Source: Kiritimatiellia bacterium
GTDB taxonomy: Bacteria; Verrucomicrobiota; Kiritimatiellia; SLAD01
Length of the DNA stretch: 38,025 nucleotides
Assembly (NCBI GenBank): GCA_007134735.1
Contig: SLKG01000065.1
Location: 1 to 38,025, forward strand
Direction: 5' to 3'
Shown here: positions 9,161 to 17,777 of the stretch, piece by piece
Numbering within the stretch: position 1 is the stretch's first letter
How the letters are laid out: each line of letters starts with the position of its first letter
Notes under the pieces: generated by a model
Database searches by the model: none
What the model was told of the DNA's origin: nothing
What the model saw: only the letters and a program-made list of their open reading frames with translations
Made by a program: the position numbers and the translations under genes

Positions 9161-10248
9161 CAAGACCGCGCATCGATCAGTTGCTCGCCGGGTTCGCTGA
9201 TGGCGACGCCATATCCAATGCGGCCCTGATTCTCCGCGATACGCTCCGATCCCTGGGTCACGCGTCCGACCTTTTTGCCGATCCCGACCGTGTGTCCCCC
9301 ACCCTGCGGGACGCCTGCGGCGCCCTGGACGACTATGCGCCGGGTTCCGACGATATCACACTCTACCATTATGGCATCGCGTCACCCGCAACGGACACTT
9401 TTCTCAAAATCCCGGGTTCCCGGATCCTGGTATACCACAACATTACGCCGGCCGAATATTTCAACGGGTACGACGACGCCGTGGCCCACCAATTGAACGT
9501 GGCTCGCAAGGAACTTAAAACAATCGCCGGACAGGCCGACGCCGTCTGGTCCGTGTCCCGCTTTAATGCAACGGAGCTTGAAGCCATGGGCCTCACCGAT
9601 GTGCGTGTACTCGAACTGCCTTTTGGTCCGGCCCCGCTCGCCCCGGAAGGCGACCCCGAGGTACGGAATCGACTGCAGGCCCCGCTGACCACGCTACTCT
9701 TCGTGGGGCGCATGGCCCCGAACAAACGCCTTGAAGACCTTTTCCAGGCTTTCGCTTGGTATAATAAAACCATCAACCCGCAGAGCCGCCTGCTCGTGGT
9801 GGGATCGGACCGGAGCTGTCCACGCTATTCCGCGATGTTGCGCATGCTGATCGGCGATCTGGTGACCCCCAACATCTGCCTGGAAGGATTTGCATCGCCC
9901 GCCGGCCTCTGCGCGTACTACGAGTTGTCCGACCTCTACATTTCCACCAGCGAACACGAGGGCTATTGCCTTCCGCTGTTGGAAGCCATGTACAAGGGAC
10001 TGCCCGTCATCAGCCGAAACGCCGGAGGCGTCCCGGAAGCCATGGGAAATGCCGGAGTGCGGTACGAACAGGCCTCTCCACGCGAACTGGCCGAACTGAT
10101 TCACCTGGTTCTGTCCGACCGGCGCCTCCGGACCGAGGTGATGGACGGCCAGCGGAAACGCATGGAACAAGTCCGTTCACGCAACCTGGGCGAGGAAATT
10201 ACATCCCTCCTGGAACCCATCATAAACACCCCAAAAGGAGAATCATGA
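9157..10248 (+). CDS. Glycosyltransferase family 4 (GT-B)
   Basis: This 363-aa protein has an N-terminal domain with a long acidic region and SRILVYHNITPAEYF. The C-terminal GT4 nucleotide-sugar domain begins around LLFVGRMAPNKRLEDLF, near residue 187. The donor-binding motif EHEGYCLPLLEAM has the E-x7-E pattern of retaining GT4 enzymes, followed by GLPVISRNAGGVPEAMG. The ATG overlaps the stop of the small coiled-coil gene, and AAAGGA lies just upstream. Its place right after wzm-wzt suggests it builds or caps the exported glycan in the cytoplasm. The N-terminal fold is close to that of mannosyltransferase-like GT4 proteins of O-antigen clusters, but donor and acceptor cannot be read from the sequence. 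Confidence 0.9.
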   Translation: MTRPRIDQLLAGFADGDAISNAALILRDTLRSLGHASDLFADPDRVSPTLRDACGALDDYAPGSDDITLYHYGIASPATDTFLKIPGSRILVYHNITPAEYFNGYDDAVAHQLNVARKELKTIAGQADAVWSVSRFNATELEAMGLTDVRVLELPFGPAPLAPEGDPEVRNRLQAPLTTLLFVGRMAPNKRLEDLFQAFAWYNKTINPQSRLLVVGSDRSCPRYSAMLRMLIGDLVTPNICLEGFASPAGLCAYYELSDLYISTSEHEGYCLPLLEAMYKGLPVISRNAGGVPEAMGNAGVRYEQASPRELAELIHLVLSDRRLRTEVMDGQRKRMEQVRSRNLGEEITSLLEPIINTPKGES

Positions 10249-11018
10249 CCGCACTTCCAAACAGAAAACCGGCCGGGATAGCCCTGATCGCACTTGCGTT
10301 TTTCATGGCCCCGGGATGGGGTGCCACGGAAAAATCACGATATACCACCGCATCCGGAAACAACGCGGAGCAGTATGAATCCCCGTCCCGCGCAACATCC
10401 ATATTCGAGAAATATATCTCGGAGCGGCTGGAGCTCGGCGTCCGCTATGTACAGGTATGGCTGACCGACAAGGACCGGAAAAGCGCCAGTAAGAAAAATT
10501 ATCTCGGAAGCATCAACCATCTCGACGAGCAACAGCCGCATGCGCCGTACCCGGTTGTCTACTATTATTTCAATCCCTACCTGGGGTTTACCCTGACCTT
10601 CGACCGTTTCGGGGCCATCACGCTGAAAACCGAATCAAACGTAAGCACCTTCACCGACGGCACACTGTATGTGCGCGGGCCGGTCCTCTGCCTGAGGGGA
10701 CGATGGCCGAATGAAACGATGTTTACACCGTATGCCGAGGTCGGGGCGGCCTATTACCGGGGGCGATTCAAACGGGATCATGAATGGGCCCATACCGGCG
10801 CCACGCGGATTATGGAAGTCGACAACGACGTGGCTCCCGTGGTGGCCGTCGGAACAGATATTGAAGTTCGTCCAAACTGGCATATCGAACTCTACGGCCG
10901 CTATTCAGAGGTGAGCATTGACGGCCGTTTCTACCGGAATTACCGCCCCGTACCGAGAAGGGGAACGTTTACGCTGGACCATATCGCCTACGGAGGCGGC
11001 GTAAAATACGCGTTCTAG
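10245..11018 (+). CDS. Predicted outer-membrane beta-barrel protein
   Basis: ATG 10245 has a strong site AAAAGGAG at 10233-10240 and overlaps the stop of the GT4, giving 257 residues. An N-terminal signal peptide runs from a basic start through ALIALAFFMAPGWGA, with likely cleavage after Ala. The rest alternates hydrophobic and polar residues in about eight strands (for example ELGVRYVQVWLT, YAEVGAAYYRGRF, VAVGTDIEVRP, WHIELYGRYSEV) and ends in GGGVKYAF. A C-terminal Phe is the usual sorting signal of outer-membrane barrels. Size and strand number fit a small eight-stranded barrel of the OmpW/opacity type. Coupling to glycosyltransferase genes suggests a role with the surface glycan, for example lipid A or O-antigen modification or export. 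No enzymatic motif was recognised. Confidence 0.75.
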   Translation: MTALPNRKPAGIALIALAFFMAPGWGATEKSRYTTASGNNAEQYESPSRATSIFEKYISERLELGVRYVQVWLTDKDRKSASKKNYLGSINHLDEQQPHAPYPVVYYYFNPYLGFTLTFDRFGAITLKTESNVSTFTDGTLYVRGPVLCLRGRWPNETMFTPYAEVGAAYYRGRFKRDHEWAHTGATRIMEVDNDVAPVVAVGTDIEVRPNWHIELYGRYSEVSIDGRFYRNYRPVPRRGTFTLDHIAYGGGVKYAF

Positions 11019-11043
11019 CCCGGTTGCATAATGAACGGCCGGG
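11019..11043. terminator. Possible bidirectional hairpin between convergent genes
   Basis: CCCGGTT and GGCCGGG can pair over seven positions (two of them G-T) around an 11-base loop, directly after the barrel gene stop and 12 bases before the converging lipoprotein stop. No U-tract follows, so factor-independent termination is doubtful. Confidence 0.3.
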
Positions 11044-11055
11044 TCAGCCGGGCGA

Positions 11056-12162
11056 CTACGGCGCAGCGCTTTGGGGAAGCCGGGATAAGGCGTCGCCGAT
11101 CAGCCGGATCGCCTTGCGTGTCCGTTCCGTATCGCCGCCCAGGTTGGTGTTCAGCCAGACCACGACCATATCGTATTCGGGAATGATCCAGAGCATGTGG
11201 CGATGCACATGCCCGTCCGCCCAATAGGTGTCGGTCGGCAGGGCGGGAAACATCGGTTGCGGCGTACCTTTCGGCTGATTGATCCACCAGTTGAAACTGT
11301 AATGCCCCGGGCCCTCTTCCAACAGATTCTTGCCCGCCCTTCCCCGACCCCCGAGGGTCCGCTGATTCGGCAACATGGGGGTTTCCCGCCCGCTGGTTCG
11401 TTTGAGATCGGCGAGAACCGGACTGTTCAACATCAATTCGATGAGATCCTCCCGCACGACCTCGTGGCCATCCCAGGTTCCCCGCTGAAGGAATAGAAGT
11501 CCGAACCGGGAAAAATCACGCGCCGAAATCCCCAGCCGGCCCGCCAGGCCGGCATGGAAGGTCACCGCATCCTCGAATCCGACCACCCGGCCGATTCGAC
11601 TCATCAACACGCTACCGCCCTCTTCGCCAAAGACGTTATCCGTTAACACATCATAATAATACGCCAGGGCATAATCGTTGTATGCCCAAGCCCTGCCGGG
11701 GCGCTCCTCCAAGCCGTACCCCGAGGTCTGGGATGCCAGATGACGCCATGTAATCCGCCTGTTTTTTCTGTCCAGCGTCCGCAAACGGGGATCATGCCGA
11801 ACGACCGGTTCATCCACGTTCCGCACCCGGTCCTCCTGGATGGCGATCATGAGCAGTGTACTGATCACGGGCTTGCAGGCCGAGGCCACGTCCACCGGCC
11901 GGGTTATATCGCCCCAGGAATAAACCATGTATCCGTGGCGCACCACACACCCATGCCCCCCGACCAGGGAAGCCAACTCATCCAGCCGCTCCTGATTCAG
12001 TCCGACGTCCCCGGGCGGCTTCCATTCCCATGCCGGGGATCCCGAAGTGTCAACCGGTGGTCCGGTGGGATCCCGCGGCTGATCACAACCGATCAGCATC
12101 AGGATCGTGGCCAACAGGCCGATTTGGTGTCTGGACAAGAAGTTCCGTTTTGCTAAGGTCAT
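11056..12162 (-). CDS. Lipoprotein serine hydrolase, beta-lactamase (class C)/esterase fold
   Basis: The 368-aa protein starts at ATG 12162. The frame is open for 221 more codons upstream, but that stretch is antisense to the SDR and encodes no recognisable signal. A basic start, a hydrophobic helix and the lipobox LIGC (Cys about residue 26) mark a lipoprotein. The nucleophile motif SACK (S-x-x-K) occurs near residue 93, followed by a YND motif in WAYNDYALAYYY standing in for the Tyr-x-Asn element. The C-terminal strand region DGHVHRHMLWIIPEYDMVVVW replaces Lys-Thr-Gly. Such proteins are penicillin-binding-like carboxylesterases, amidases or lactamases of the periplasm. It is alone on its strand between glycan genes, so glycan or peptidoglycan deacylation is as likely as antibiotic hydrolysis. 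The 66-bp upstream gap holds TTGACC (12219-12224, minus strand) as a weak -35 candidate. Confidence 0.87.
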   Translation of the reverse strand: MTLAKRNFLSRHQIGLLATILMLIGCDQPRDPTGPPVDTSGSPAWEWKPPGDVGLNQERLDELASLVGGHGCVVRHGYMVYSWGDITRPVDVASACKPVISTLLMIAIQEDRVRNVDEPVVRHDPRLRTLDRKNRRITWRHLASQTSGYGLEERPGRAWAYNDYALAYYYDVLTDNVFGEEGGSVLMSRIGRVVGFEDAVTFHAGLAGRLGISARDFSRFGLLFLQRGTWDGHEVVREDLIELMLNSPVLADLKRTSGRETPMLPNQRTLGGRGRAGKNLLEEGPGHYSFNWWINQPKGTPQPMFPALPTDTYWADGHVHRHMLWIIPEYDMVVVWLNTNLGGDTERTRKAIRLIGDALSRLPQSAAP

Positions 12163-12228
12163 TTTTGTCTTTTGTCCTGTGCAGGGGTCGTGTAAACAAA
12201 AGCATTCACATCGGTTCGGGTCAAGCAT

Positions 12229-13215
12229 ATGAAAACTCTGGTTACAGGGGGTACGGGATTTACGGGAAGTCATCTCGTCCGGCGGCTGCTGTCGCGCGGG
12301 CACCAGGTCGTGGTATTGGACAACCAGAAAGGTATTGTTCATGACGATCTGGTGAACCTTGGGGCCGAAATCCACCTGGGCAGTGTAACCGACCGGGAAC
12401 TGCTGCGGAAACTGATTCCCGGCTGTGAGGCGGTTTTTCATCTTGCGGCCGCCTTCCGCAAGGTCAACCTCCCCAACCGGGCCTATTGGGACGTCAACGT
12501 CGGCGCCATGAAACACCTGCTGGAAATTTCCCGGGACAGCGATGTAAGAAAATTCGTCTACTGCAGCACACAGGGCGTTCATGGAAACGTTAAGAATCCG
12601 CCCGGCGACGAAAACAGCCCCATTGCCCCGGAAGATTATTATCAGCAGACCAAGTACGAAGGCGAGTTGGTTGCCCGGGAATTCATCGAACAGGGCATGG
12701 ACATTACCATTCTTCGACCCACCGCCCTCTATGGCCCCGGCGATCCCGGCCGTTTTCTCATGATGTTCCGGCAGGTGAAAAAGGGAACCTTTCCCTTTTT
12801 CGGGAACGGGCAGGCCTTTTATCATCCGCTGTATGTGGAGAACTTTTCAGATGCCTTCGAATGCTGTCTCGAAAAACCGGAATCCCGGGGCCAAACCTAT
12901 TTGATCGCGGATGATCGATATTACCCCATCAAGGAGATCGTCCTCGAGATCGCCCGGATCATGAACGTGGATCTCAAAACTCCGCATTATCCGTTCTGGC
13001 CCCTGTACACCGTCGCCGCCATGGTTGAATTTCTGTTCAAGCCCCTGCCTTTCGAACCGCCGCTCTTTCGCCGGCGCGCAGACTGGTACCGGCAGAATCG
13101 TGCCTTCAAAATCGACAAGGCGCGCCGGGAACTCGGATACGAACCCCACATCGGCCTGCAGGAAGGATTGACGCGCACCTATGAATGGTACAAGGCCAAT
13201 GGGTATCTGGATTAA
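12229..13215 (+). CDS. NAD-dependent epimerase/dehydratase (extended SDR family), second copy
   Basis: This 328-aa protein has the motif TGGTGFTG in the first strand-turn-helix and catalytic Ser and Tyr-Lys in YCSTQGVHGNV and YYQQTKYEGE. It is closest within the window to the SDR at 438. Both share the STxGVHG-V-NPP segment, a LRP-A-YGPGD stretch, a similar C-terminal FEPP-F-RRR-W element and a final WY-(A/K)-GY-like helix. This suggests related substrates, probably a nucleotide sugar, or sequential steps on one sugar. It is the first gene of a forward block with asnB, an acyltransferase and an AglD-like protein, and sits 66 bp from the divergent lipoprotein gene. Neither gene can be assigned a specific reaction from the sequence alone. 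Confidence 0.88.
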   Translation: MKTLVTGGTGFTGSHLVRRLLSRGHQVVVLDNQKGIVHDDLVNLGAEIHLGSVTDRELLRKLIPGCEAVFHLAAAFRKVNLPNRAYWDVNVGAMKHLLEISRDSDVRKFVYCSTQGVHGNVKNPPGDENSPIAPEDYYQQTKYEGELVAREFIEQGMDITILRPTALYGPGDPGRFLMMFRQVKKGTFPFFGNGQAFYHPLYVENFSDAFECCLEKPESRGQTYLIADDRYYPIKEIVLEIARIMNVDLKTPHYPFWPLYTVAAMVEFLFKPLPFEPPLFRRRADWYRQNRAFKIDKARRELGYEPHIGLQEGLTRTYEWYKANGYLD

Positions 13216-13230
13216 CTTCGGGTTTCGCCC

Positions 13231-15150
13231 ATGTGTGGAATAGCCGGCTTTAACTGGAAAGACGCGGAACTGATCACGGCCATGACCGGGCAGATGGCGC
13301 ATCGGGGTCCCGACCAGCACGGCGCCCATGTTTCCGACCACATCTCCCTCGGGCATCGCCGCCTGAGCATCATCGACCTTTCCGAACAGGGTCGCCAACC
13401 GATGACCAACGAAGACGGCCACGTCATCGTGGTGTTCAACGGGGAAATCTACAACTTCCAGGATGTGCGCGAGGAACTGGTCCGCAAAGGTCATCACTTC
13501 GAGAGCCGAAGCGACACGGAAGTTATCGTGCACGCCTACGAGGAATACGGCCTCGACTGCGTGCACCGCCTGCGGGGCATGTTCGCATTTGCCCTGTGGG
13601 ATATGCGGAAAAAGAGACTCTGGCTGGTGCGGGACCGCATCGGCATCAAGCCGCTCTACTATTATCGTCGCAACGGGAAACTGATCTTTGCCTCCGAGAT
13701 CAAGGCCATACTGCAGTGCCCCGACGTTTCGCGCGAGGTCAACGAACAGGCGCTCTATGACTATATGGGATTTGAATTCACGCCCGCGCCGGAAACCATG
13801 TTCAACCATATCTTCAAACTGCCGGCGGGGCATCAGCTGGTCTGGGAAAACGGGCAGGCGGAGGTGTCCGCCTATTGGGACTTGAGCTACCAGCCCAGGA
13901 ACGTGTCCGGCCGGACCCGCGCCGAGATCGTGGAGGAAATCCGGGCCGAACTGGACGCGTGCGTCAAGTCCCACCTCATCAGCGATGTGCCGCTCGGCGT
14001 TTTTCTCTCGGGGGGACTCGATTCCAGCGCGCTGGTCGCGCTGATGCGACGCCATATCTCCGGCCCCCTCCGTACCTTTACCATCGGGTACCCCGACAAG
14101 ACCTTCAGCGAACTCGACCACGCCAAAGTCGTGTCCGATCACCTCGGTACCGAGCATCATGTACTCATGATCGAGGATATTACCGCCGAGGATATCGAAA
14201 AATCCCTCTGGCATTTCGATGAGCCCATGACCGACCTCTCCTCCATTCCGCTCATGAAAATCTGCGGCAAGGCGCGCGAGGACGTGACCGTATGCCTGAG
14301 CGGCGAAGGCGGGGACGAGGTGTTTGCCGGCTACGACCGTTTCCGGGCCAGCCGGCTGAACCGCTATTATGCCTGGATGCCCGCGTTCCTGCGCCGGGGT
14401 CTGATCGTACCGTTGATCCGCCGCCTGCCCGACCAGGCACAAAAGAAAGGCCCGATCAATCTGCTCAAACGCTTTGTGGACGGCGCGGAATTACCCCCGG
14501 ACGGGGAACACATGCGGTGGCAGTATTTCCTGAACAACGACCTGGCGGGACGCCTGTTCCATCCGGATTATCTTCAGCGTGTGAATCGGGACACGTTTCG
14601 ATTCGTGCGCGAATACGCCAAGCGATGCGATGCCGAGGATCCCATCAACCGCGAACTCTATATCGACACCCGCTTCATGATGACCGACAGTGTCCTGATG
14701 AAAGTGGACCGGATGAGCATGATGCACTCCCTCGAGGTCCGGGTTCCCCTGTTGGATCATAAGTTCGTCGAGTTGGTCGCCGGTCTGCCGGGACATTGGA
14801 AGCTCAAGGGCACCGAAACCAAAATGCTGTTCCGGGAAGCCCTGGAGGGCTATCTTCCCCGCGATATCATTCACCGCGGGAAGCAGGGATACAGTTTGCC
14901 CGTCAAAAATCTGCTCCGCCGGCAGTTGAAACCCTATATGATCGAACTGCTCAACGAGTCCCCGTTGATCCGGGACTATGCCGACCAAGAGTATGTAAAC
15001 GTGTTGATCGATGAACACCTGGCTTTCAAGCACAATCACAATCATGTGCTCTGGGGCCTGATGAACCTGGCCATCTGGCATAACGAGTTCATTCGATCCG
15101 GGCCCGGCCCGGTCGGAAGGACCGCCACCCGCGGAGGACAACCGGTATGA
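13231..15150 (+). CDS. asnB: Asparagine synthase (glutamine-hydrolysing) family amidotransferase
   Basis: The 639-aa protein starts MCGIAGF, exposing the catalytic Cys2 of class II (Ntn) glutamine amidotransferases. GHRRLSIIDLSEQGRQPM and the NGEIYNF segment continue the glutaminase domain (residues 1 to about 200). The synthetase domain carries the PP-loop SGGLDSS at residues 260-266, followed by acidic segments and SLEVRVPLLDHKFVELV. Length and layout are normal for AsnB. In O-antigen and capsule loci such paralogues often amidate a uronic acid or other sugar carboxylate rather than making free asparagine. The stop overlaps the next ATG (15147), coupling it to an acyltransferase and supporting a modification role. 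The substrate cannot be decided from sequence. Confidence 0.93.
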   Translation: MCGIAGFNWKDAELITAMTGQMAHRGPDQHGAHVSDHISLGHRRLSIIDLSEQGRQPMTNEDGHVIVVFNGEIYNFQDVREELVRKGHHFESRSDTEVIVHAYEEYGLDCVHRLRGMFAFALWDMRKKRLWLVRDRIGIKPLYYYRRNGKLIFASEIKAILQCPDVSREVNEQALYDYMGFEFTPAPETMFNHIFKLPAGHQLVWENGQAEVSAYWDLSYQPRNVSGRTRAEIVEEIRAELDACVKSHLISDVPLGVFLSGGLDSSALVALMRRHISGPLRTFTIGYPDKTFSELDHAKVVSDHLGTEHHVLMIEDITAEDIEKSLWHFDEPMTDLSSIPLMKICGKAREDVTVCLSGEGGDEVFAGYDRFRASRLNRYYAWMPAFLRRGLIVPLIRRLPDQAQKKGPINLLKRFVDGAELPPDGEHMRWQYFLNNDLAGRLFHPDYLQRVNRDTFRFVREYAKRCDAEDPINRELYIDTRFMMTDSVLMKVDRMSMMHSLEVRVPLLDHKFVELVAGLPGHWKLKGTETKMLFREALEGYLPRDIIHRGKQGYSLPVKNLLRRQLKPYMIELLNESPLIRDYADQEYVNVLIDEHLAFKHNHNHVLWGLMNLAIWHNEFIRSGPGPVGRTATRGGQPV

Positions 15151-15896
15151 CGGAACACGAGGATTTCAAAGTTAAGGACTATGTGGGAGACACCCGGAAA
15201 TCCGCATTCCGGAAGTACCGGGACATCTACTACGGCGATACGTCCATCTGGTATGTGATCCAGTCCGAACTGATGGTCACGTTCGTATCCGGTATCGGCG
15301 GTGCGTTGGGCCTCGCCCTCCGGAGCCTGCTCTATCCCCGGTTGTTTAAACAATGCGGCCGAAACGTCGTGTTCGGCCGTCACCTGACCCTGCGGCACGC
15401 GCGTAAAATCACGCTGGGCGATAACGTCGTGCTTGATGATCACTGCGTGGTGGACGCCAAGGGGGAAAACAACGAAGGCGTTGTCCTGGAAAACGACGTG
15501 TATGTGGGCCGTAACACGATCATCTACTGCAAGAACGGTGATATCCGCATCGGCCGCGCCGTCAATATCTCCTCCAATTGCCAGATCTATTCGTCCAACA
15601 AACTGGTCATCGGAGCGCAGACCGTTATCGCCGCCTTTGTGTATATCATGAGCGGCGGCCAGTACGATTATGCCGATCGCGAACGGACCTTCGCGGAGCA
15701 GAGCGGCATGATCACCAGGGGGCCGACGGAGGTCGGCCCCAATTGCTGGATCGGCGCCGGCGCCGTGATCGTGGACGCCGTGACCATCGGCGAACACTGC
15801 GTTATCGGCGCGGGCTCGGTCGTCACCGGGAACATTCCGCCGGACCATGTGGCGGTGGGAATCCCGGCGCGGGTCGTGAAAGAGATCGGAGCATGA
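15147..15896 (+). CDS. Left-handed beta-helix (hexapeptide) acyltransferase
   Basis: The ATG at 15147 overlaps the AsnB stop and gives 249 residues. Residues about 75-240 contain many imperfect hexapeptide repeats with the I/V-G-x4 pattern (IGRAVNI, IGAQTVI, VGPNCWIGAGAVIVDAVTIG, HCVIGAGSVV) ending in the common VAVGIPARVVKEIG. This makes it an O-acetyl- or related acyltransferase of the CysE/LacA superfamily. A prominent N-terminal extension of about 70 residues, including a hydrophobic stretch VTFVSGIGGALGLALRSLLY, suggests membrane or lipid association. It probably adds an acyl group to a glycan intermediate at the cytoplasmic side. AsnB plus acyltransferase as a coupled pair suggests amidated and acylated sugar residues. 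Confidence 0.88.
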   Translation: MTEHEDFKVKDYVGDTRKSAFRKYRDIYYGDTSIWYVIQSELMVTFVSGIGGALGLALRSLLYPRLFKQCGRNVVFGRHLTLRHARKITLGDNVVLDDHCVVDAKGENNEGVVLENDVYVGRNTIIYCKNGDIRIGRAVNISSNCQIYSSNKLVIGAQTVIAAFVYIMSGGQYDYADRERTFAEQSGMITRGPTEVGPNCWIGAGAVIVDAVTIGEHCVIGAGSVVTGNIPPDHVAVGIPARVVKEIGA

Positions 15897-15924
15897 CGGC
15901 GTCTCGCGTACCGGTCTGAAAACC

Positions 15925-16881
15925 ATGAGTGTTAAAAGAATACTGTTCGCATTCCGCTTGATCATCAGCGCCGGACTCCTGGCATTTCTTTACCGACGCG
16001 TGGATCCAGCCGAATTCATCGCGGTTTTTGCCAATGTTCGCATGCTGCCGTTCCTGCTTCTTTTTGTTCTGCTTTTTCTCAATACCGCCATCAGCGCCTT
16101 GAAATGGAAATGGCTGTTGGCCGCCGATGGAACCGTGTTGCCCCTGAAAAGCCTCGTCGCGAGCTACCTGGTGGGAACGTTCTTCAACATGTTCCTACCC
16201 TCGAACATCGGGGGCGATGCCTACCGGGTGTATGACATCGCCCGGCACAGCCGGCGCACGGCTCATTCCTTTGCGTCGGTGCTGGCGGATCGTTTGTCCG
16301 GGTTCGTGGCCCTGGTGATCATCGGGTTCGCGTTCGGCCTGATCGGGCTGAAACTCCTGCCCGATCCGGATGTGCTGTGGATTCCGCCGATGGTCATGTT
16401 AATACTCGCCTTCATCATCGGAGCCCTGCTGCAACAGCGGTTGCTGCGCCGGATTATGGAATGGCCCGTTTTCGATCGACTGGGAAAATTCCGGGTGTTC
16501 GCCTCCGGCCTGCTGGATTCCGTGCAGCAATATCAACGCGCGCCGCGTCTTTTCTCCAGGATCATGGCGCTGTCGTTCCTGTTTCAATTCAGCGTGATTG
16601 TCTGCATCTATCTGCTGGCGGAGGCTCTGAAACTGGATATCCCCTTTATCCATCTCTGCGTGATCGTGCCGTTTGTCCTGCTGGTGGAAGCATTGCCCAT
16701 TTCCATCTACGGCCTGGGAATCCGGGACGCCACGTACGTCTTCTTTTTCGCGCGCATGGGGTTGCCCGAAGTGCACGGTCTTACTCTCGCCCTGGCCTAT
16801 GTCCTGGCCACCCTTCTCTACGCGCTGTCCGGCGGTCTTATTTTCATCATCCGCCCCGTGCATAAGAAGGAAGACCGCTGA
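15925..16881 (+). CDS. AglD/UPF0104 (lysylphosphatidylglycerol synthetase TM-region) family membrane protein
   Basis: This 318-aa protein consists almost wholly of about eight hydrophobic helices. It shows the family's characteristic AISALKWKWLL segment, an SYLVGTFFNMFLPSNIGGDAYRVYDIAR stretch and a later ISIYGLGIRDATYVFFF segment. Proteins with this fold are annotated as flippase-like or lipid-linked sugar handling and include archaeal AglD and the membrane half of MprF. The conserved PSNIGGD-RVYD loop is intact. It follows the acyltransferase by 28 bp and ends the forward block, 23 bp from a converging deacetylase gene. A role in lipid-linked glycan transfer across the membrane is inferred from family and context only. 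Confidence 0.85.
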   Translation: MSVKRILFAFRLIISAGLLAFLYRRVDPAEFIAVFANVRMLPFLLLFVLLFLNTAISALKWKWLLAADGTVLPLKSLVASYLVGTFFNMFLPSNIGGDAYRVYDIARHSRRTAHSFASVLADRLSGFVALVIIGFAFGLIGLKLLPDPDVLWIPPMVMLILAFIIGALLQQRLLRRIMEWPVFDRLGKFRVFASGLLDSVQQYQRAPRLFSRIMALSFLFQFSVIVCIYLLAEALKLDIPFIHLCVIVPFVLLVEALPISIYGLGIRDATYVFFFARMGLPEVHGLTLALAYVLATLLYALSGGLIFIIRPVHKKEDR

Positions 16882-16904
16882 AACGCATTCCCGGACACGT
16901 CCGT

Positions 16905-17777
16905 TCAGACCTTCGGTTTCCTCCTCCAGGCACACGCGATACGTCCCGCTCCTATCCGATGGAGCGCCACGCGGCCTTCGCCGGGCAAACGACGGATAAA
17001 CTCCGCGCTGATCCGCACGATCCGCTCGGGTGAATCCCCCGGCTTGTTGGCCCGGCGGCGCGGCAGGGTCCCCCACCAGAAGGAGGCATAACCCAGTTCC
17101 CGGCCTGTACGAACGGCTGAATCGGTTCCCCGGTACATGGGGAATGCCAGGTGGGCCACGCGCTTGTTCAGCTGCGATTCCAGTTCCTGCTTTGCGCGGG
17201 CCAGATCATCCCTCACCGTGCCGGCATCGGACCGCTGTATGGCGTGAAGGTACCGGGAATCGATGCCCACCAAATCCAGGGGCTCCGGCCAGTTCGGAAT
17301 ATACCGGTGCGACCAGGTGTGCGCCTGCACGTCCACATGGCCCGATCGCTCCATTTCCCGCAATTCATCCCAGGTGCAGGGGCGCGCATGGTCCGGCCCG
17401 TCATGGGCATCACGATGAAACGCCGGAGCAACGAAGGCCACGGCGTGAAAACCGTATCTCTTCAGGGCCGGATACATCACGGAATACAGGTCGCATGCCC
17501 CGTCATCCACGGTCAGGACCACGGTGCGGTTTTTCGGATGTATGCCCTCGCGCAGATGCCGCATCAATTCGGCAATCGACCAGGATTGGTATCCGTTCTC
17601 TTTTAAAAAATACAGATCCGCTTCCACGGTTTCGGGATCGGCCGCGTGATAGCAAAATACCGGGATGCCGTCGGGAAGACCTTCCGGGTTCCGTCCGAAT
17701 ACAAACGACGGAAATCCCTGGCGAAACAAGGCGTCCAGGTCGGGCTGGTTCTTTCTCCATGAAAGACGAAGATTCAC
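16905..17777 (-). CDS. Polysaccharide deacetylase (NodB-like, CE4)
   Basis: This 290-aa protein has the CE4 metal-site motif VLTVDDG (Asp91, Asp92) and a second motif HTWSH (His153, His157), the D-D and H-x3-H ligands of NodB-family deacetylases. No signal peptide is evident at the N-terminus (MNLRLSWRKNQ), so it may act in the cytoplasm on a precursor or through another route. The C-terminal segment is basic. Its ATG overlaps the stop of the upstream GT4 (ATGA at 17774-17777), so it is the last gene of the minus-strand operon. N-deacetylation of an amino sugar in the glycan is the most likely reaction. Similar proteins also occur next to sugar deaminases and acyltransferases. Confidence 0.88.
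   Translation of the reverse strand: MNLRLSWRKNQPDLDALFRQGFPSFVFGRNPEGLPDGIPVFCYHAADPETVEADLYFLKENGYQSWSIAELMRHLREGIHPKNRTVVLTVDDGACDLYSVMYPALKRYGFHAVAFVAPAFHRDAHDGPDHARPCTWDELREMERSGHVDVQAHTWSHRYIPNWPEPLDLVGIDSRYLHAIQRSDAGTVRDDLARAKQELESQLNKRVAHLAFPMYRGTDSAVRTGRELGYASFWWGTLPRRRANKPGDSPERIVRISAEFIRRLPGEGRVALHRIGAGRIACAWRRKPKV

Noticed and set aside
12163-12825. N-terminal extension of the lipoprotein hydrolase frame by 221 codons
   Set aside because: It runs antisense through the SDR gene and would bury the lipoprotein signal that begins at 12162.
12847-14442. Long minus-strand frame of 531 codons opposite asnB
   Set aside because: It is antisense to SDR and AsnB coding sequence, has no recognisable motif, and reflects the high GC third positions of the true genes.
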